64,000 bases of DNA from Pseudomonas sp. UBA6562. GTDB taxonomy: Bacteria > Pseudomonadota > Gammaproteobacteria > Pseudomonadales > Pseudomonadaceae. Shown in pieces: positions 34,878-42,714 of this stretch. The DNA is taken from contig NZ_DJJS01000008.1 in assembly GCF_002434265.1 (NCBI RefSeq), positions 355,667 to 419,666 on the forward strand, in the 5' to 3' direction. Below the pieces are notes generated by a model. That model was not told the DNA's origin. It saw only the letters and a list, made by a program, of their open reading frames with translations, and ran no database searches. Numbering within the stretch: position 1 is the first letter of the stretch; each line of letters begins with the position of its first letter. The translations under genes and the position numbers were made by a program.

Positions 34878-35768
34878 ATGAGCAAGACGACCCTGGCCCT
34901 GGCGTTGGCCCTGGCTATCGTAGCACCGGCCGCCCTTGCGCAGCCCGACCCGGTGCAAAGCATGAACACCACGCTGCTCGAGCGCACTGACCTGGCTTAC
35001 CGCTTCACGCAGTTGGACCTGGATTCGCTCGACGGACGCCGCCACTACCGTTTGTGGATCGGCAAACCGAACCGCCCTGCCCCTGCGGCTGGCTATCCGG
35101 TGTTGTGGATGCTCGACGGCAATGCCGCGCTGGGCGCTTTGGACAGCCAGCAACTGGACGCCCTGGCCGCAGGCCAGGCGCCGCTGCTGGTGGCGGTGGG
35201 CTACCAAGGCGAACAGCGCATCGAGCGCGCCGCGCGCACCTATGACTACACGCCAAACGTGCCAGGCTTGAGCGAACAGCGCGATCCGTTGACCCAACAG
35301 CCCAGCGGCGGCGTAGACGCGTTTCTCGACCTGTTGACCGGGCGCATGCGCACGCTGGTAGCCTCACAGGCGCCAATCGACCTGGCGCGCCAAACGCTGT
35401 GGGGGCATTCCTATGGTGGGCTGGCGGTGCTGCACACGTTATTCACCCGGCCCGGTGCGTTCAGCGGATACGCCGCGGCCAGCCCGTCGCTGTGGTGGCG
35501 CGAGGGTGCGCTGGTGCGCGAAGCCGAGGGCCTGGCTGGGCGAGTGGGCAACTTGCGGCCCGACGTGTTGCTGATGCGCGGCGCCAAAGAGCCGGATAGC
35601 CCGCGGGGCAGCGTGCGCGACGATGCGGGTCGGCCATTGCGTGAGCTGGCTGCGGAGCTAGCGAGGGTCGAAGGCGTGAAGGTGCGCGTGCAGGGCTTCG
35701 AAGGGCTGGGGCATGGACCGATGTTGGCGGCTTCATTGCGCAGGGTGGTGGAAGGATTGTCGCAGTGA
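34878..35768 (+). CDS. Periplasmic esterase (PfeE/IroE-like, putative esterase family)
   Basis: The 296-residue alpha/beta hydrolase has a signal peptide (LALALALAIVAPAALAQ), the nucleophile elbow WGHSYGGLAV and a C-terminal catalytic-His-like GLGHGP. The overall pattern, including FSGYAAASPSLWW, fits the esterase D family (PF00756), to which the trilactone siderophore esterases IroE and PfeE belong. Its place after the receptor-regulator genes suggests that it hydrolyses the imported siderophore in the periplasm. The exact substrate is inferred. Confidence 0.83.
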   Translation: MSKTTLALALALAIVAPAALAQPDPVQSMNTTLLERTDLAYRFTQLDLDSLDGRRHYRLWIGKPNRPAPAAGYPVLWMLDGNAALGALDSQQLDALAAGQAPLLVAVGYQGEQRIERAARTYDYTPNVPGLSEQRDPLTQQPSGGVDAFLDLLTGRMRTLVASQAPIDLARQTLWGHSYGGLAVLHTLFTRPGAFSGYAAASPSLWWREGALVREAEGLAGRVGNLRPDVLLMRGAKEPDSPRGSVRDDAGRPLRELAAELARVEGVKVRVQGFEGLGHGPMLAASLRRVVEGLSQ

Positions 35769-35880
35769 GTCGGATTTGATCTTGCCGCAGGATGATCTGG
35801 CTCCCAGTAATCAAACTGCCGGGTTTGAAAAGCTAGTGCTGGCGCTGAACCTGCCAGGGCGCAACGCAATCTCCATCAAA

Positions 35881-35912
35881 CGGCGTTGCCGGCATCACGA
35901 CCGGCAACGCCG
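35881..35912. terminator. Perfect 12-bp hairpin downstream of the esterase gene
   Basis: CGGCGTTGCCGG (35881-35892) pairs with CCGGCAACGCCG (35901-35912) around an 8-base loop. It lies between convergent genes and is a plausible bidirectional terminator, although it lacks a T-run. Confidence 0.55.
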
Positions 35913-35960
35913 GTATTACCCTGCCACGGTCCGCTAGCCGGTGTCGCGCGGACCGGGGTC

Positions 35961-35994
35961 GGTATCGCGATCTGTCTGGCCAGACCGCGATACC
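35961..35994. repeat. Second long hairpin between convergent genes
   Basis: GGTATCGCG (35961-35969) pairs with CGCGATACC (35986-35994), continued by TCTG/CAGA inside. It lies just beyond the fadH-like stop. It may terminate transcription from the minus strand or be an intergenic repeat. Confidence 0.45.
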
Positions 35995-36006
35995 GGCCAC
36001 CGATCG

Positions 36007-38043
36007 CTACAATTCGGCCGCCAATCGCGATCCCTGGCCGATGGCCCGCTTGGCGTCCAGCTCGGCCGCCACATCTGCACCGCCGATCAGGTGCACCGAC
36101 TGCCCTGCAGCCTGCAAACCGTCGTACAGCTCGCGCAGCGGCTCCTGCCCGGCGCACAGCACCACGTTGTCCACCGGCAGTACTTGCGGCTCGCCGTCGC
36201 CGATGCGTACATGCAGCCCGGCATCGTCGACCCGCAAATACTCGACGCCGTTGAGCATGCGCACCTGGCGATGCTTGAGGCCGGCACGATGGATCCAGCC
36301 GGTGGTCTTGCCTAGCCCATCGCCCACCTTCGATGCCTTGCGCTGCAACAGGTACACCTCGCGCGCCGGCGGCTGCGGTTGCGCAGCGATCCCGGCGACG
36401 CCACCGCGGGCCTCGAGCTGGGTATCGATGCCCCACTCCTTCCAGAACGCATCGCGATCCAGGCTGGTGGCCACGCCTTGGTGCACCAGGTATTCGCTGA
36501 CATCGAAGCCGATGCCCCCGGCACCGATCACCGCCACCCGCCGACCGACCGGTTGGCGTTCGAGCAGCACATCCAGGTAGCTCAGCACTTTGGCATGTTC
36601 GATACCGGGAATCGCCGGCACCCGGGGGCTGATGCCGGTGGCGAGGATCACTTCGTCGTAGCCGCCGTCGAGCAAGCTCTGCACATCGACGCGGGTGTGC
36701 AGGCGCAGGTCGACACCGGTGCGTGCGATCTTGTCGGCGAAGTAGCGCAGGGTTTCATAGAACTCTTCTTTGCCGGGAATGCGCTTGGCGACGTTGAACT
36801 GGCCACCGATTTCGCTGCCGGCATCGAACAGCGTCACGCGGTGGCCGCGCTGCGCGGCCACGGTCGCCGCCGCCAGCCCGGCCGGGCCTGCGCCTACGAC
36901 GGCGACGCGCTTGGGGTGGGCGGTAGGCAGGTAGTTGAGCTCGGTTTCGTAACAGGCACGCGGGTTGACCAGGCAGGTGGTCAGCTTGCCGGCGAAGGTG
37001 TGGTCCAGGCAGGCCTGGTTGCAGCCGATGCAGGTGTTGATGGACTGCGCCTGGCCCGCAGCGGCCTTGTTGACGAATTCGGGGTCGGCCAGGAAGGGCC
37101 GGGCCATCGACACCATGTCGGCGTCCCCGGCCGCCAGCACCGCCTCGGCCACCTCCGGCATGTTGATGCGGTTGGTGGTGATCAGCGGAATGCCGACTTC
37201 GCCGCGCAGCTTGGCGGTGACCTTGCTGAAGGCCGCGCGCGGCACTTTGGTGGCGATGGTCGGGATGCGCGCCTCGTGCCAGCCGATGCCGGTGTTGATC
37301 AGGGTGGCGCCGGCCTGTTCGATGGCCTTGGCCAGGCGCACGATCTCTTGCCAGTCGCTGCCGCCTTCGACCAGATCGAGCATCGACAAGCGGAAGATGA
37401 GGATGAAATTCGGCCCCACCGCTTCGCGGATGCGCCTGACGATGTCCACGGCCAGGCGCATGCGGTTGTCGAAACTGCCGCCCCAGCGGTCGGTGCGGGT
37501 GTTGGTGCAGGCGGCGAGGAACTGGTTGATGAAATAGCCTTCCGAGCCCATCACCTCGACGCCGTCGTAGCCGGCGCGCTGGGCCAGCACCGCGCAACGG
37601 ACGAAGTCGACGATCTGCTGCTCGATGCCGGCTTCGTCCAGCGCCTTGGGCGTGAACGGGTTGATCGGCGCCTTGAGGGCGCTGGGGGCGACCTGCTTGG
37701 GGCTGTAGGCGTAACGCCCGGCGTGCAGGATCTGCAGGCAGATCTTGCCGCCGGCCTGGTGCACGGCCTCGGTGACCAGGCGATGGCGCTCGGCTTCCTC
37801 GTCGGTGCTGAGCTTGGCGGCGCCCGCGTACACCCCGCCCTCCTCGTTCGGTGCGATGCCGCCGGTGACCATCAGTCCAACACCACCGCGCGCGCGCTCG
37901 GCGAAGTAGGCCGCCATGCGCTCGAAACCGCCGGGCTTTTCTTCGAGGCCGGTGTGCATCGAGCCCATCAGGGCGCGGTTGCGCAAGGTGGTGAAGCCCA
38001 GGTCGAGCGGGGCCAGCAGGTGCGGGTAAGGCGAGGCCGTCAT
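36007..38043 (-). CDS. fadH: NADPH-dependent 2,4-dienoyl-CoA reductase
   Basis: The 678-residue iron-sulphur flavoprotein reduces 2,4-dienoyl-CoA during beta-oxidation of unsaturated fatty acids. It has an N-terminal OYE-like FMN barrel (LLAPLDLGFTTLRNRALMGS, ILHAGRYAY), a 4Fe-4S cysteine motif (CIGCNQACLDH..CLVNPRAC), and a C-terminal FAD/NADPH domain with GAGPAGLAAA and GAGGIGFDV. Length and order match E. coli FadH. Confidence 0.95.
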   Translation of the reverse strand: MTASPYPHLLAPLDLGFTTLRNRALMGSMHTGLEEKPGGFERMAAYFAERARGGVGLMVTGGIAPNEEGGVYAGAAKLSTDEEAERHRLVTEAVHQAGGKICLQILHAGRYAYSPKQVAPSALKAPINPFTPKALDEAGIEQQIVDFVRCAVLAQRAGYDGVEVMGSEGYFINQFLAACTNTRTDRWGGSFDNRMRLAVDIVRRIREAVGPNFILIFRLSMLDLVEGGSDWQEIVRLAKAIEQAGATLINTGIGWHEARIPTIATKVPRAAFSKVTAKLRGEVGIPLITTNRINMPEVAEAVLAAGDADMVSMARPFLADPEFVNKAAAGQAQSINTCIGCNQACLDHTFAGKLTTCLVNPRACYETELNYLPTAHPKRVAVVGAGPAGLAAATVAAQRGHRVTLFDAGSEIGGQFNVAKRIPGKEEFYETLRYFADKIARTGVDLRLHTRVDVQSLLDGGYDEVILATGISPRVPAIPGIEHAKVLSYLDVLLERQPVGRRVAVIGAGGIGFDVSEYLVHQGVATSLDRDAFWKEWGIDTQLEARGGVAGIAAQPQPPAREVYLLQRKASKVGDGLGKTTGWIHRAGLKHRQVRMLNGVEYLRVDDAGLHVRIGDGEPQVLPVDNVVLCAGQEPLRELYDGLQAAGQSVHLIGGADVAAELDAKRAIGQGSRLAAEL

Positions 38044-38317
38044 GGGGAGGTCCTATGGCAGGGTCACGGGAAGCGAGGCCTCGTACTGGAGGTGGGCCTC
38101 TTCATGGGTGAAAGGGACATTAACCAGCTATGATTGCCACCTCAATGATCGTAACTGACAAATGGGTAACCGGTTCTGACAATGCCCGCGTGTGTCGATC
38201 GACGCGAAGGCGGCCCTTATACGGTCTTGCTGAGCACGAAAAACCTTCGATGAGCGTTTGCGCCGCGCCGGTTTGCTCGTACCCTTGTTGCCCTAACCAC
38301 CGGACAGACACGGTTTC
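38044..38317. promoter_or_regulatory. Divergent promoter region of fadH and the nitrilase-fold gene
   Basis: No gene is supported. Two direct copies of CTGACAA (starting at 38155 and 38176) are 21 bases apart, about two helical turns, a spacing suited to an AraC-type dimer. An AraC-type gene lies just downstream at 39427. The link is speculative. Confidence 0.3.
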
Positions 38318-39436
38318 ATGCGAAAACTGCTTTGCGGCGCTTTGGCGCTATTGTTGCTCGTAGCGCTTGGCGGCTACGGCCTTTGGACCCTCCAACGCCC
38401 CGAAGGGCATTACCTGTCGGACCTGCGCGTCGAGCTTGCGCTGAACCATGGCGAGCCGGGCGGGCGTGGCAACCTGCTGGGGGTCGAGCCTTTGCTGTTT
38501 CCGGGCGACTATCAGAACCTCGCGCGCCTGGAGCGCAAGCTTGCGGCCTACCTGCAACAGGCCCGCGACCAAGGTCTGATCGACGCCCGTACCGTCGTGG
38601 TGCTGCCCGAGCACGTTGGCACCTGGCTGTGGGCACGCGGCGAGAAGAACGCGCTGTATCAGGTGACCCATCGTCGCGAAGCCTGGCAGTGGCTGGAGCT
38701 GAGCAACCCCCTGCATTACGGCGTAGCCATGCTGCGAGCCACCGGCGATGACCGACGGGCCGACGCGCACCTGCGCATGAAGGCCGAACAAATGGCCGCC
38801 GACTACCAGCAGCTTTTCGGTGGGCTGGCCAAACGTTTCCAGATCACCTTGGTAGCGGGTTCGATCATCCTGCCTGCGCCTTTCATTACCGAGGGTGTGC
38901 TGCACGCCGGCAGCGGGCCGCTGTTCAACGCCAGCGTGGTGTTCGCCGCCGACGGCAGCCCGTTGGGCCAGCCGCAGCGCCAACGCTATCCCGACAGCGA
39001 GTTGCGCCGCTTCGTCGAGCCGGGCGCGGGCGCGCCTGCACAAGTGCTCGACACTCCGGCCGGGCGGCTGGCGGTGCTGGTGGGTAGCGACAGTTGGTAC
39101 CCGCAGAACTATCAGCGGTTGCACGCGCAATCGGTGGAATTGATCGCCAATCCAGCCTTCGTGACCGGTAGGGACCCATGGCAGGCACCCTGGCGCGGCA
39201 ACCGTCATCAGCCCGCCGCGCAAGCGCTGCCCTTGAAACGGGGCGAGGTCAGTGAACGAGACGCCTGGCAGCGCCTGACCCAGGCCGCTGGCGGTGGCGC
39301 AACCAGCATCAGCGTCTTCGCGCGCGGACAGTTTTGGGAGCAGACCGTGGGCGGCCAAGGCTTCGTCAACCATGCCGGGCAGAGCCTGGCCGCCCCGCCT
39401 AGCCAGGGCGCGCGCATGCTCAATCTGTGGCTGTGA
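38318..39436 (+). CDS. Membrane-anchored nitrilase-fold protein lacking the catalytic Cys
   Basis: The 372-residue protein has an N-terminal membrane anchor (LLCGALALLLLVALGGYGLW), then a segment that aligns by eye with carbon-nitrogen hydrolases. The first catalytic residue (Glu ~98 in VVVLPEH) is present. The position of the catalytic Lys reads Arg/Gln (QPQRQRYPDSE), and the catalytic Cys (usually ICYD) reads VGSDSW, with Gly ~256. It is therefore probably not a working amidase. It resembles periplasmic proteins annotated as carbon-nitrogen hydrolase in Pseudomonas. Role unknown. Its end overlaps the AraC gene. Confidence 0.75.
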   Translation: MRKLLCGALALLLLVALGGYGLWTLQRPEGHYLSDLRVELALNHGEPGGRGNLLGVEPLLFPGDYQNLARLERKLAAYLQQARDQGLIDARTVVVLPEHVGTWLWARGEKNALYQVTHRREAWQWLELSNPLHYGVAMLRATGDDRRADAHLRMKAEQMAADYQQLFGGLAKRFQITLVAGSIILPAPFITEGVLHAGSGPLFNASVVFAADGSPLGQPQRQRYPDSELRRFVEPGAGAPAQVLDTPAGRLAVLVGSDSWYPQNYQRLHAQSVELIANPAFVTGRDPWQAPWRGNRHQPAAQALPLKRGEVSERDAWQRLTQAAGGGATSISVFARGQFWEQTVGGQGFVNHAGQSLAAPPSQGARMLNLWL

Positions 39437-40482
39437 GCGCGCAAAGCCGGGCTGCGCTGCGTCTAGGCGACCTGTCGGTGGGGCTGGTGCAGCCGTTGGC
39501 CGATGCGCTGCGCGAGCTTGGCCACGACCCTGAACCCCTGCTGCAACGCTATGGCCTGGATGCCTCGCGCCTGGCACAGGTCGGCGCACGCTTGTCGATT
39601 CCGCGCTACATGCACCTGGGGCATGCCGCCATCGAGCTGTGCGGCGATTCTGGCTTAGGTCTGCGCATGGCCCGCCACAGTCGCCTGGCCCATGCGGGGC
39701 TTGCCGGTGTCACCGCAAGCCAGGCGCCGACCGTTCGCGCCGCGGCCCAGGCGCTGCTGCGTTTCGAGCCGCTGTACGCGAGCAACTATCGGGGTCGCTG
39801 CAGCTTCGAGGAAGACACCTACGGCGCTTGGCTGAACTTCTATTCCATCAGTCCCTACAACGCCTACAACCGCTTCGTGGTGGATTCGTTGCTCAGCGGT
39901 TGGCTGACACAGCTATCCAGCGTGGCAGGCAGACCATTACTTGCCGAGCGCTTGCACATCGAATTCCCCGCGCCCGCCGAAGCCGAGCGCTACCAGGAAC
40001 TGTGCGAACACCCCGTGCAGTTCGGCAGCGAGGCCAATCGCGTAAGGCTGGGACGCGCCGCTCTCGATTTGCGCAACCCTCTGCACTGCCCCGGCACCTG
40101 GCAGCATCTGCTGCAATTGTGCGAAGCCGAACTCGAGCAACTCACCCACGTGCGCAGCTTGCGCGAACGCATCACCCACCTGCTGGGCCCGCAACTGAAC
40201 GGCGGACGCGAACCGAGCCTGGAAGACGTGGCGCAGCGCATGAACCTGCCGAGCTGGACGTTGCGTCGCCAATTGGCCGAAGAAGGTACCGGGTTTCGCG
40301 AGTTGCTCAACGGGATGCGCCGCGATCTGGCCGAAACCTACATTCGCGATACGGTATTGAGCTTTGGGGAAGTGGCGTATGTGCTGGGGTTCACCTCGGC
40401 GGAAGCCTTCCAGCGCGCGTTCAAGCGCTGGACAGGCATCACTCCGGGAAGCTACCGACGCCAGCAGCGTCGGCTGGGCTAA
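39427..40482 (+). CDS. AraC family transcriptional regulator (Arabinose_bd type)
   Basis: The 351-residue regulator has an N-terminal ligand-binding region of the OruR/ArgR-like class and a C-terminal double helix-turn-helix (LEDVAQRMNLPSWTLRRQL and FGEVAYVLGFTSAEAFQRAF). The GTG start at 39427 overlaps the last ten bases of the nitrilase-fold gene, so the two are probably cotranscribed. Targets may include its partner gene. Confidence 0.88.
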   Translation: MAVSAQSRAALRLGDLSVGLVQPLADALRELGHDPEPLLQRYGLDASRLAQVGARLSIPRYMHLGHAAIELCGDSGLGLRMARHSRLAHAGLAGVTASQAPTVRAAAQALLRFEPLYASNYRGRCSFEEDTYGAWLNFYSISPYNAYNRFVVDSLLSGWLTQLSSVAGRPLLAERLHIEFPAPAEAERYQELCEHPVQFGSEANRVRLGRAALDLRNPLHCPGTWQHLLQLCEAELEQLTHVRSLRERITHLLGPQLNGGREPSLEDVAQRMNLPSWTLRRQLAEEGTGFRELLNGMRRDLAETYIRDTVLSFGEVAYVLGFTSAEAFQRAFKRWTGITPGSYRRQQRRLG

Positions 40483-40565
40483 AGCTCGGTGGCATCTTCG
40501 ACACCGTCCGACCCTTCGGCCTCGAAGGCCTGGGCTTCCAGCAATTCTTCCTGATAATCATCCAT
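40479..40565 (-). CDS. 28-residue acidic small protein
   Basis: The sequence MDDYQEELLEAQAFEAEGSD followed by eight residues (ending DATEL) is encoded on the minus strand, with GGGAGCAGGG ahead of the ATG. I recall similar short acidic proteins beginning MDDYQEELLE in other pseudomonads, but this was not checked. The stop overlaps the convergent AraC gene by four bases. It has no membrane segment. Function unknown. Confidence 0.6.
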   Translation of the reverse strand: MDDYQEELLEAQAFEAEGSDGVEDATEL

Positions 40566-40667
40566 TGGCCCTGCTCCCGTCGTCGTTTGGGTTTGCGTGG
40601 CATCACGTTAGTGCGTGTGGATGAACGCGTGATGACACCCAGTAAAACGTAGCAGGCCGTTCGAACG

Positions 40668-41573
40668 TCACTCTGCGGGTTGTGTGACAGGCGGTGTAAC
40701 CGGGGTGGCGGTGCTATCGGTTTCGACCGCCGGGGACGCCTCAACAGCCTGGGTTTGCGGCTCGGGCATGACCTGGATGGGCTCGCCAGCCGCTGGTGGA
40801 GCGATAGGCTGCGAGCCTTGGCTGTCATCGACTGCGGGCGTTGCTTGCGGGCTGCCCACTTGCGCGGCAGCTGCGGCGGTTTGCGCGCCAGCAGCGAGGG
40901 CGTTGCCGGCGACGGGTGTCGAGGCATTGTCGGCGGCCGGTGCCGAGGCAGGTTCCGGCAGGCCGAGATCGGGCGCGCTGGCAGGCGCTTTGGCGGCTTC
41001 GCCCAGCGGGGCCACCGCAGGCGCGCTCTGCGCTTTCTTCGGTTTGGGCAGGTAGCTCTCCACCAGCGCGAAGTAGCGGTCGTAGAACTGCGCGGCGGTC
41101 ACGGTCTCGCTGGCGACTTTGACCATCGAGTCGTCGCTCGAACCGATGGGCATCGACACCGAGCCGAGAATGCCGACCCCGAGGCTGGCCGAGGTATTGG
41201 ATTTTTTCAGGCTGTAACGGTCCTGCAAGGCGTTGGCGAACATGGTCGAGCGTTGCTCGTCGCTGCTGTCGGGCGCGCAGGTGACGTTGAAGCTGATCTG
41301 CAGGTGGTTCTCGCTGTTCTGCTGGAAGCTCTTGTTGCCTGCGACCTGATTGGCATCGCTGCTGGTGATGATGTAACCCTGGCTAAGCAACGCGCGTCGC
41401 GCCGCTTCGCACGAGCCTGCTTCGTTTACAGGAAAGCTGCGCGAATAGGTGCCCGAGTTGTCGAAATTCTCGTGCTCGTAGATGGCGGCTTTCTTCGAGG
41501 CACAGCCGGATGCGCCTGCCAGGCAGAACGCTAGCCCAAGCACAGCGAGGGCGGATGATCTAGACATTGCCAT
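40668..41573 (-). CDS. DUF2242 family lipoprotein
   Basis: The 301-residue protein has a lipoprotein signal (LAVLGLAFCLAGASGC), with the lipid-bearing Cys followed by ASKK. A compact domain of ~160 residues (YEHENFDNSGTYSRSFPVN onward) matches DUF2242. The last ~130 residues are low-complexity, rich in Ala, Pro, Thr and Gln, and probably unfolded. It is probably anchored in the outer membrane. Function unknown. Another in-frame ATG lies six bases downstream of the first. Confidence 0.78.
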   Translation of the reverse strand: MAMSRSSALAVLGLAFCLAGASGCASKKAAIYEHENFDNSGTYSRSFPVNEAGSCEAARRALLSQGYIITSSDANQVAGNKSFQQNSENHLQISFNVTCAPDSSDEQRSTMFANALQDRYSLKKSNTSASLGVGILGSVSMPIGSSDDSMVKVASETVTAAQFYDRYFALVESYLPKPKKAQSAPAVAPLGEAAKAPASAPDLGLPEPASAPAADNASTPVAGNALAAGAQTAAAAAQVGSPQATPAVDDSQGSQPIAPPAAGEPIQVMPEPQTQAVEASPAVETDSTATPVTPPVTQPAE

Positions 41574-41687
41574 TACCGGGAAAAATCGAATGGGCCGTAT
41601 TGTGCATCACATTGCTTGACGGCAGGAACCGCTCATCGGTATCGGGCGAGCCCGAGTCAGCGCTCCGAACTGCCAAACGGCGGACAC

Positions 41688-41710
41688 AAAAAAAGCGACC
41701 TTAGGGTCGC
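41688..41710 (-). terminator. Intrinsic terminator of the tRNA cluster
   Basis: On the minus strand GCGACCC-TAA-GGTCGC is followed by a run of seven T. It lies 43 bases beyond the last tRNA-Asp gene, in the right orientation to end the tRNA transcript. Confidence 0.85.
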
Positions 41711-41752
41711 TCTCTTCGTGCTTCAAGGCGTTCAAGGACCTTGAGGCGGATA

Positions 41753-41829
41753 TGGCGCAGCGGACGGGACTCGAACCCGCGACCCCCGGCGTGACAGGCC
41801 GGTATTCTAACCGACTGAACTACCGCTGC
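41753..41829 (-). tRNA. tRNA-Asp (GTC), copy 3
   Basis: The 77-base gene has a 7-bp acceptor stem GCAGCGG/CCGCTGC, anticodon GTC, GTTCGAGTC T-arm and an encoded CCA. It is identical to the two copies upstream in the transcript. Confidence 0.98.
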
Positions 41830-41960
41830 GTATCGCATGGGCTTGCGCCCGGTGAAACCGTTCTGCCGCTTAGGCACACAGGCCTTGCCGGCAGACATGA
41901 AAACCAATTGGCTCGGCTTCCATGCTGCGTCGAGTCGTTCTAGGGAACTCGATGCGAAGA

Positions 41961-42037
41961 TGGCGCAGCGGACGGGACTCGAACCCGCGACCCCCGGCGT
42001 GACAGGCCGGTATTCTAACCGACTGAACTACCGCTGC
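41961..42037 (-). tRNA. tRNA-Asp (GTC), copy 2
   Basis: The gene is identical in sequence to the copies on both sides. The spacer to copy 3 shares GCTTGCGCCCG with the next spacer, a sign of tandem duplication. Confidence 0.98.
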
Positions 42038-42133
42038 GTATCGTACAGGCTTGCGCCCGCTTGAAACTGGGATCTGGTCTCAGGGCTTGCCTGGCGACCT
42101 CAGACCGGTGCGAACACCCATCTGGATAAAAAG

Positions 42134-42210
42134 TGGCGCAGCGGACGGGACTCGAACCCGCGACCCCCGGCGTGACAGGCCGGTATTCTAACCGACTGAA
42201 CTACCGCTGC
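42134..42210 (-). tRNA. tRNA-Asp (GTC), copy 1
   Basis: This is the first of the three identical tRNA-Asp genes in the transcript, 77 bases after tRNA-Val. Anticodon GTC and the CCA end are encoded. Confidence 0.98.
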
Positions 42211-42287
42211 GCATATGGACTGACGTCCTGTTCCTCTCTACTGAAGCTGCCCTAAAGCACTTTCAGATTCAGGAACGTCTCAGGAAG

Positions 42288-42363
42288 TGGTGGGTGATGA
42301 CGGGATCGAACCGCCGACCCTCTGCTTGTAAGGCAGATGCTCTCCCGGCTGAGCTAATCACCC
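42288..42363 (-). tRNA. tRNA-Val (TAC)
   Basis: The 76-base gene has acceptor stem GGGTGAT/ATCACCC, anticodon TAC and encoded CCA. It is promoter-proximal in the cluster. Confidence 0.98.
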
Positions 42364-42394
42364 GTGTGTTACGTTTGCTTCGCTGAGGCCGCGA

Positions 42395-42423
42395 AATTTA
42401 CGCAGGTGACGAAGCTAAGTCAA
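42395..42423 (-). promoter_or_regulatory. Strong sigma70 promoter of the tRNA cluster
   Basis: On the minus strand TTGACT (42423-42418) and TAAATT (42400-42395) are exactly 17 bases apart. The DNA after the -10 is GC-rich (TCGCGGCC), as in stringently controlled stable-RNA promoters. Confidence 0.8.
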
Positions 42424-42549
42424 TACCCCCATTGAATTTTTTTCAAAATCCTTAGGTGGCGTTACATACCTGCACAGGCTGCCAACCTTGGCTACCTACC
42501 TTAAAAACGCAATGGGGAATATGGCAGGATGCCAGTCAGCTAACCGATT

Positions 42550-42650
42550 GGGCCGTTTAACGGCCCATCGCGGCTAAAGCCGCTCCAACAGAATTACGTA
42601 CGCCCTGTGGGAGCGGTTTTAGCCGCGATGGGCTGCAAAGCAGCCCCAAT
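42550..42650. repeat. Inverted pair of REP elements (REPIN-like)
   Basis: ATCGCGGCTAAAGCCGCTCC (on the minus orientation, about 42567-42586) and GGGAGCGGTTTTAGCCGCGA (about 42609-42628) face each other across about 20 bases. This is the usual Pseudomonas REPIN layout. Confidence 0.8.
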
Positions 42651-42687
42651 TACCCTGTTTTGGCTTGACTGACGGGCATTGGTCACA

Positions 42688-42710
42688 TTGCCCGTCGTTG
42701 CACGACGGCA
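42688..42710 (-). terminator. Hairpin downstream of the SDR gene
   Basis: CCGTCG (42692-42697) pairs with CGACGG (42702-42707), extended by TTGC/CAA with one bulge. It starts five bases beyond the SDR stop. There is no long T-run. Confidence 0.5.
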
Positions 42711-42714
42711 ACGA

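Larger units (their letters stand above)
42364..42714. other. Intergenic region between tRNA-Val and the SDR gene
   Basis: The 351 bases hold the tRNA promoter, an AT-rich upstream tract (GAATTTTTTTC), a REP pair and a hairpin after the SDR gene. I see no gene. Confidence 0.7.

Noticed and set aside
41753..42363. tRNA cluster as an integration site for a genomic island
   Set aside because: No integrase gene or direct repeat of a tRNA 3' end is visible on either side; the neighbours are conserved core genes.
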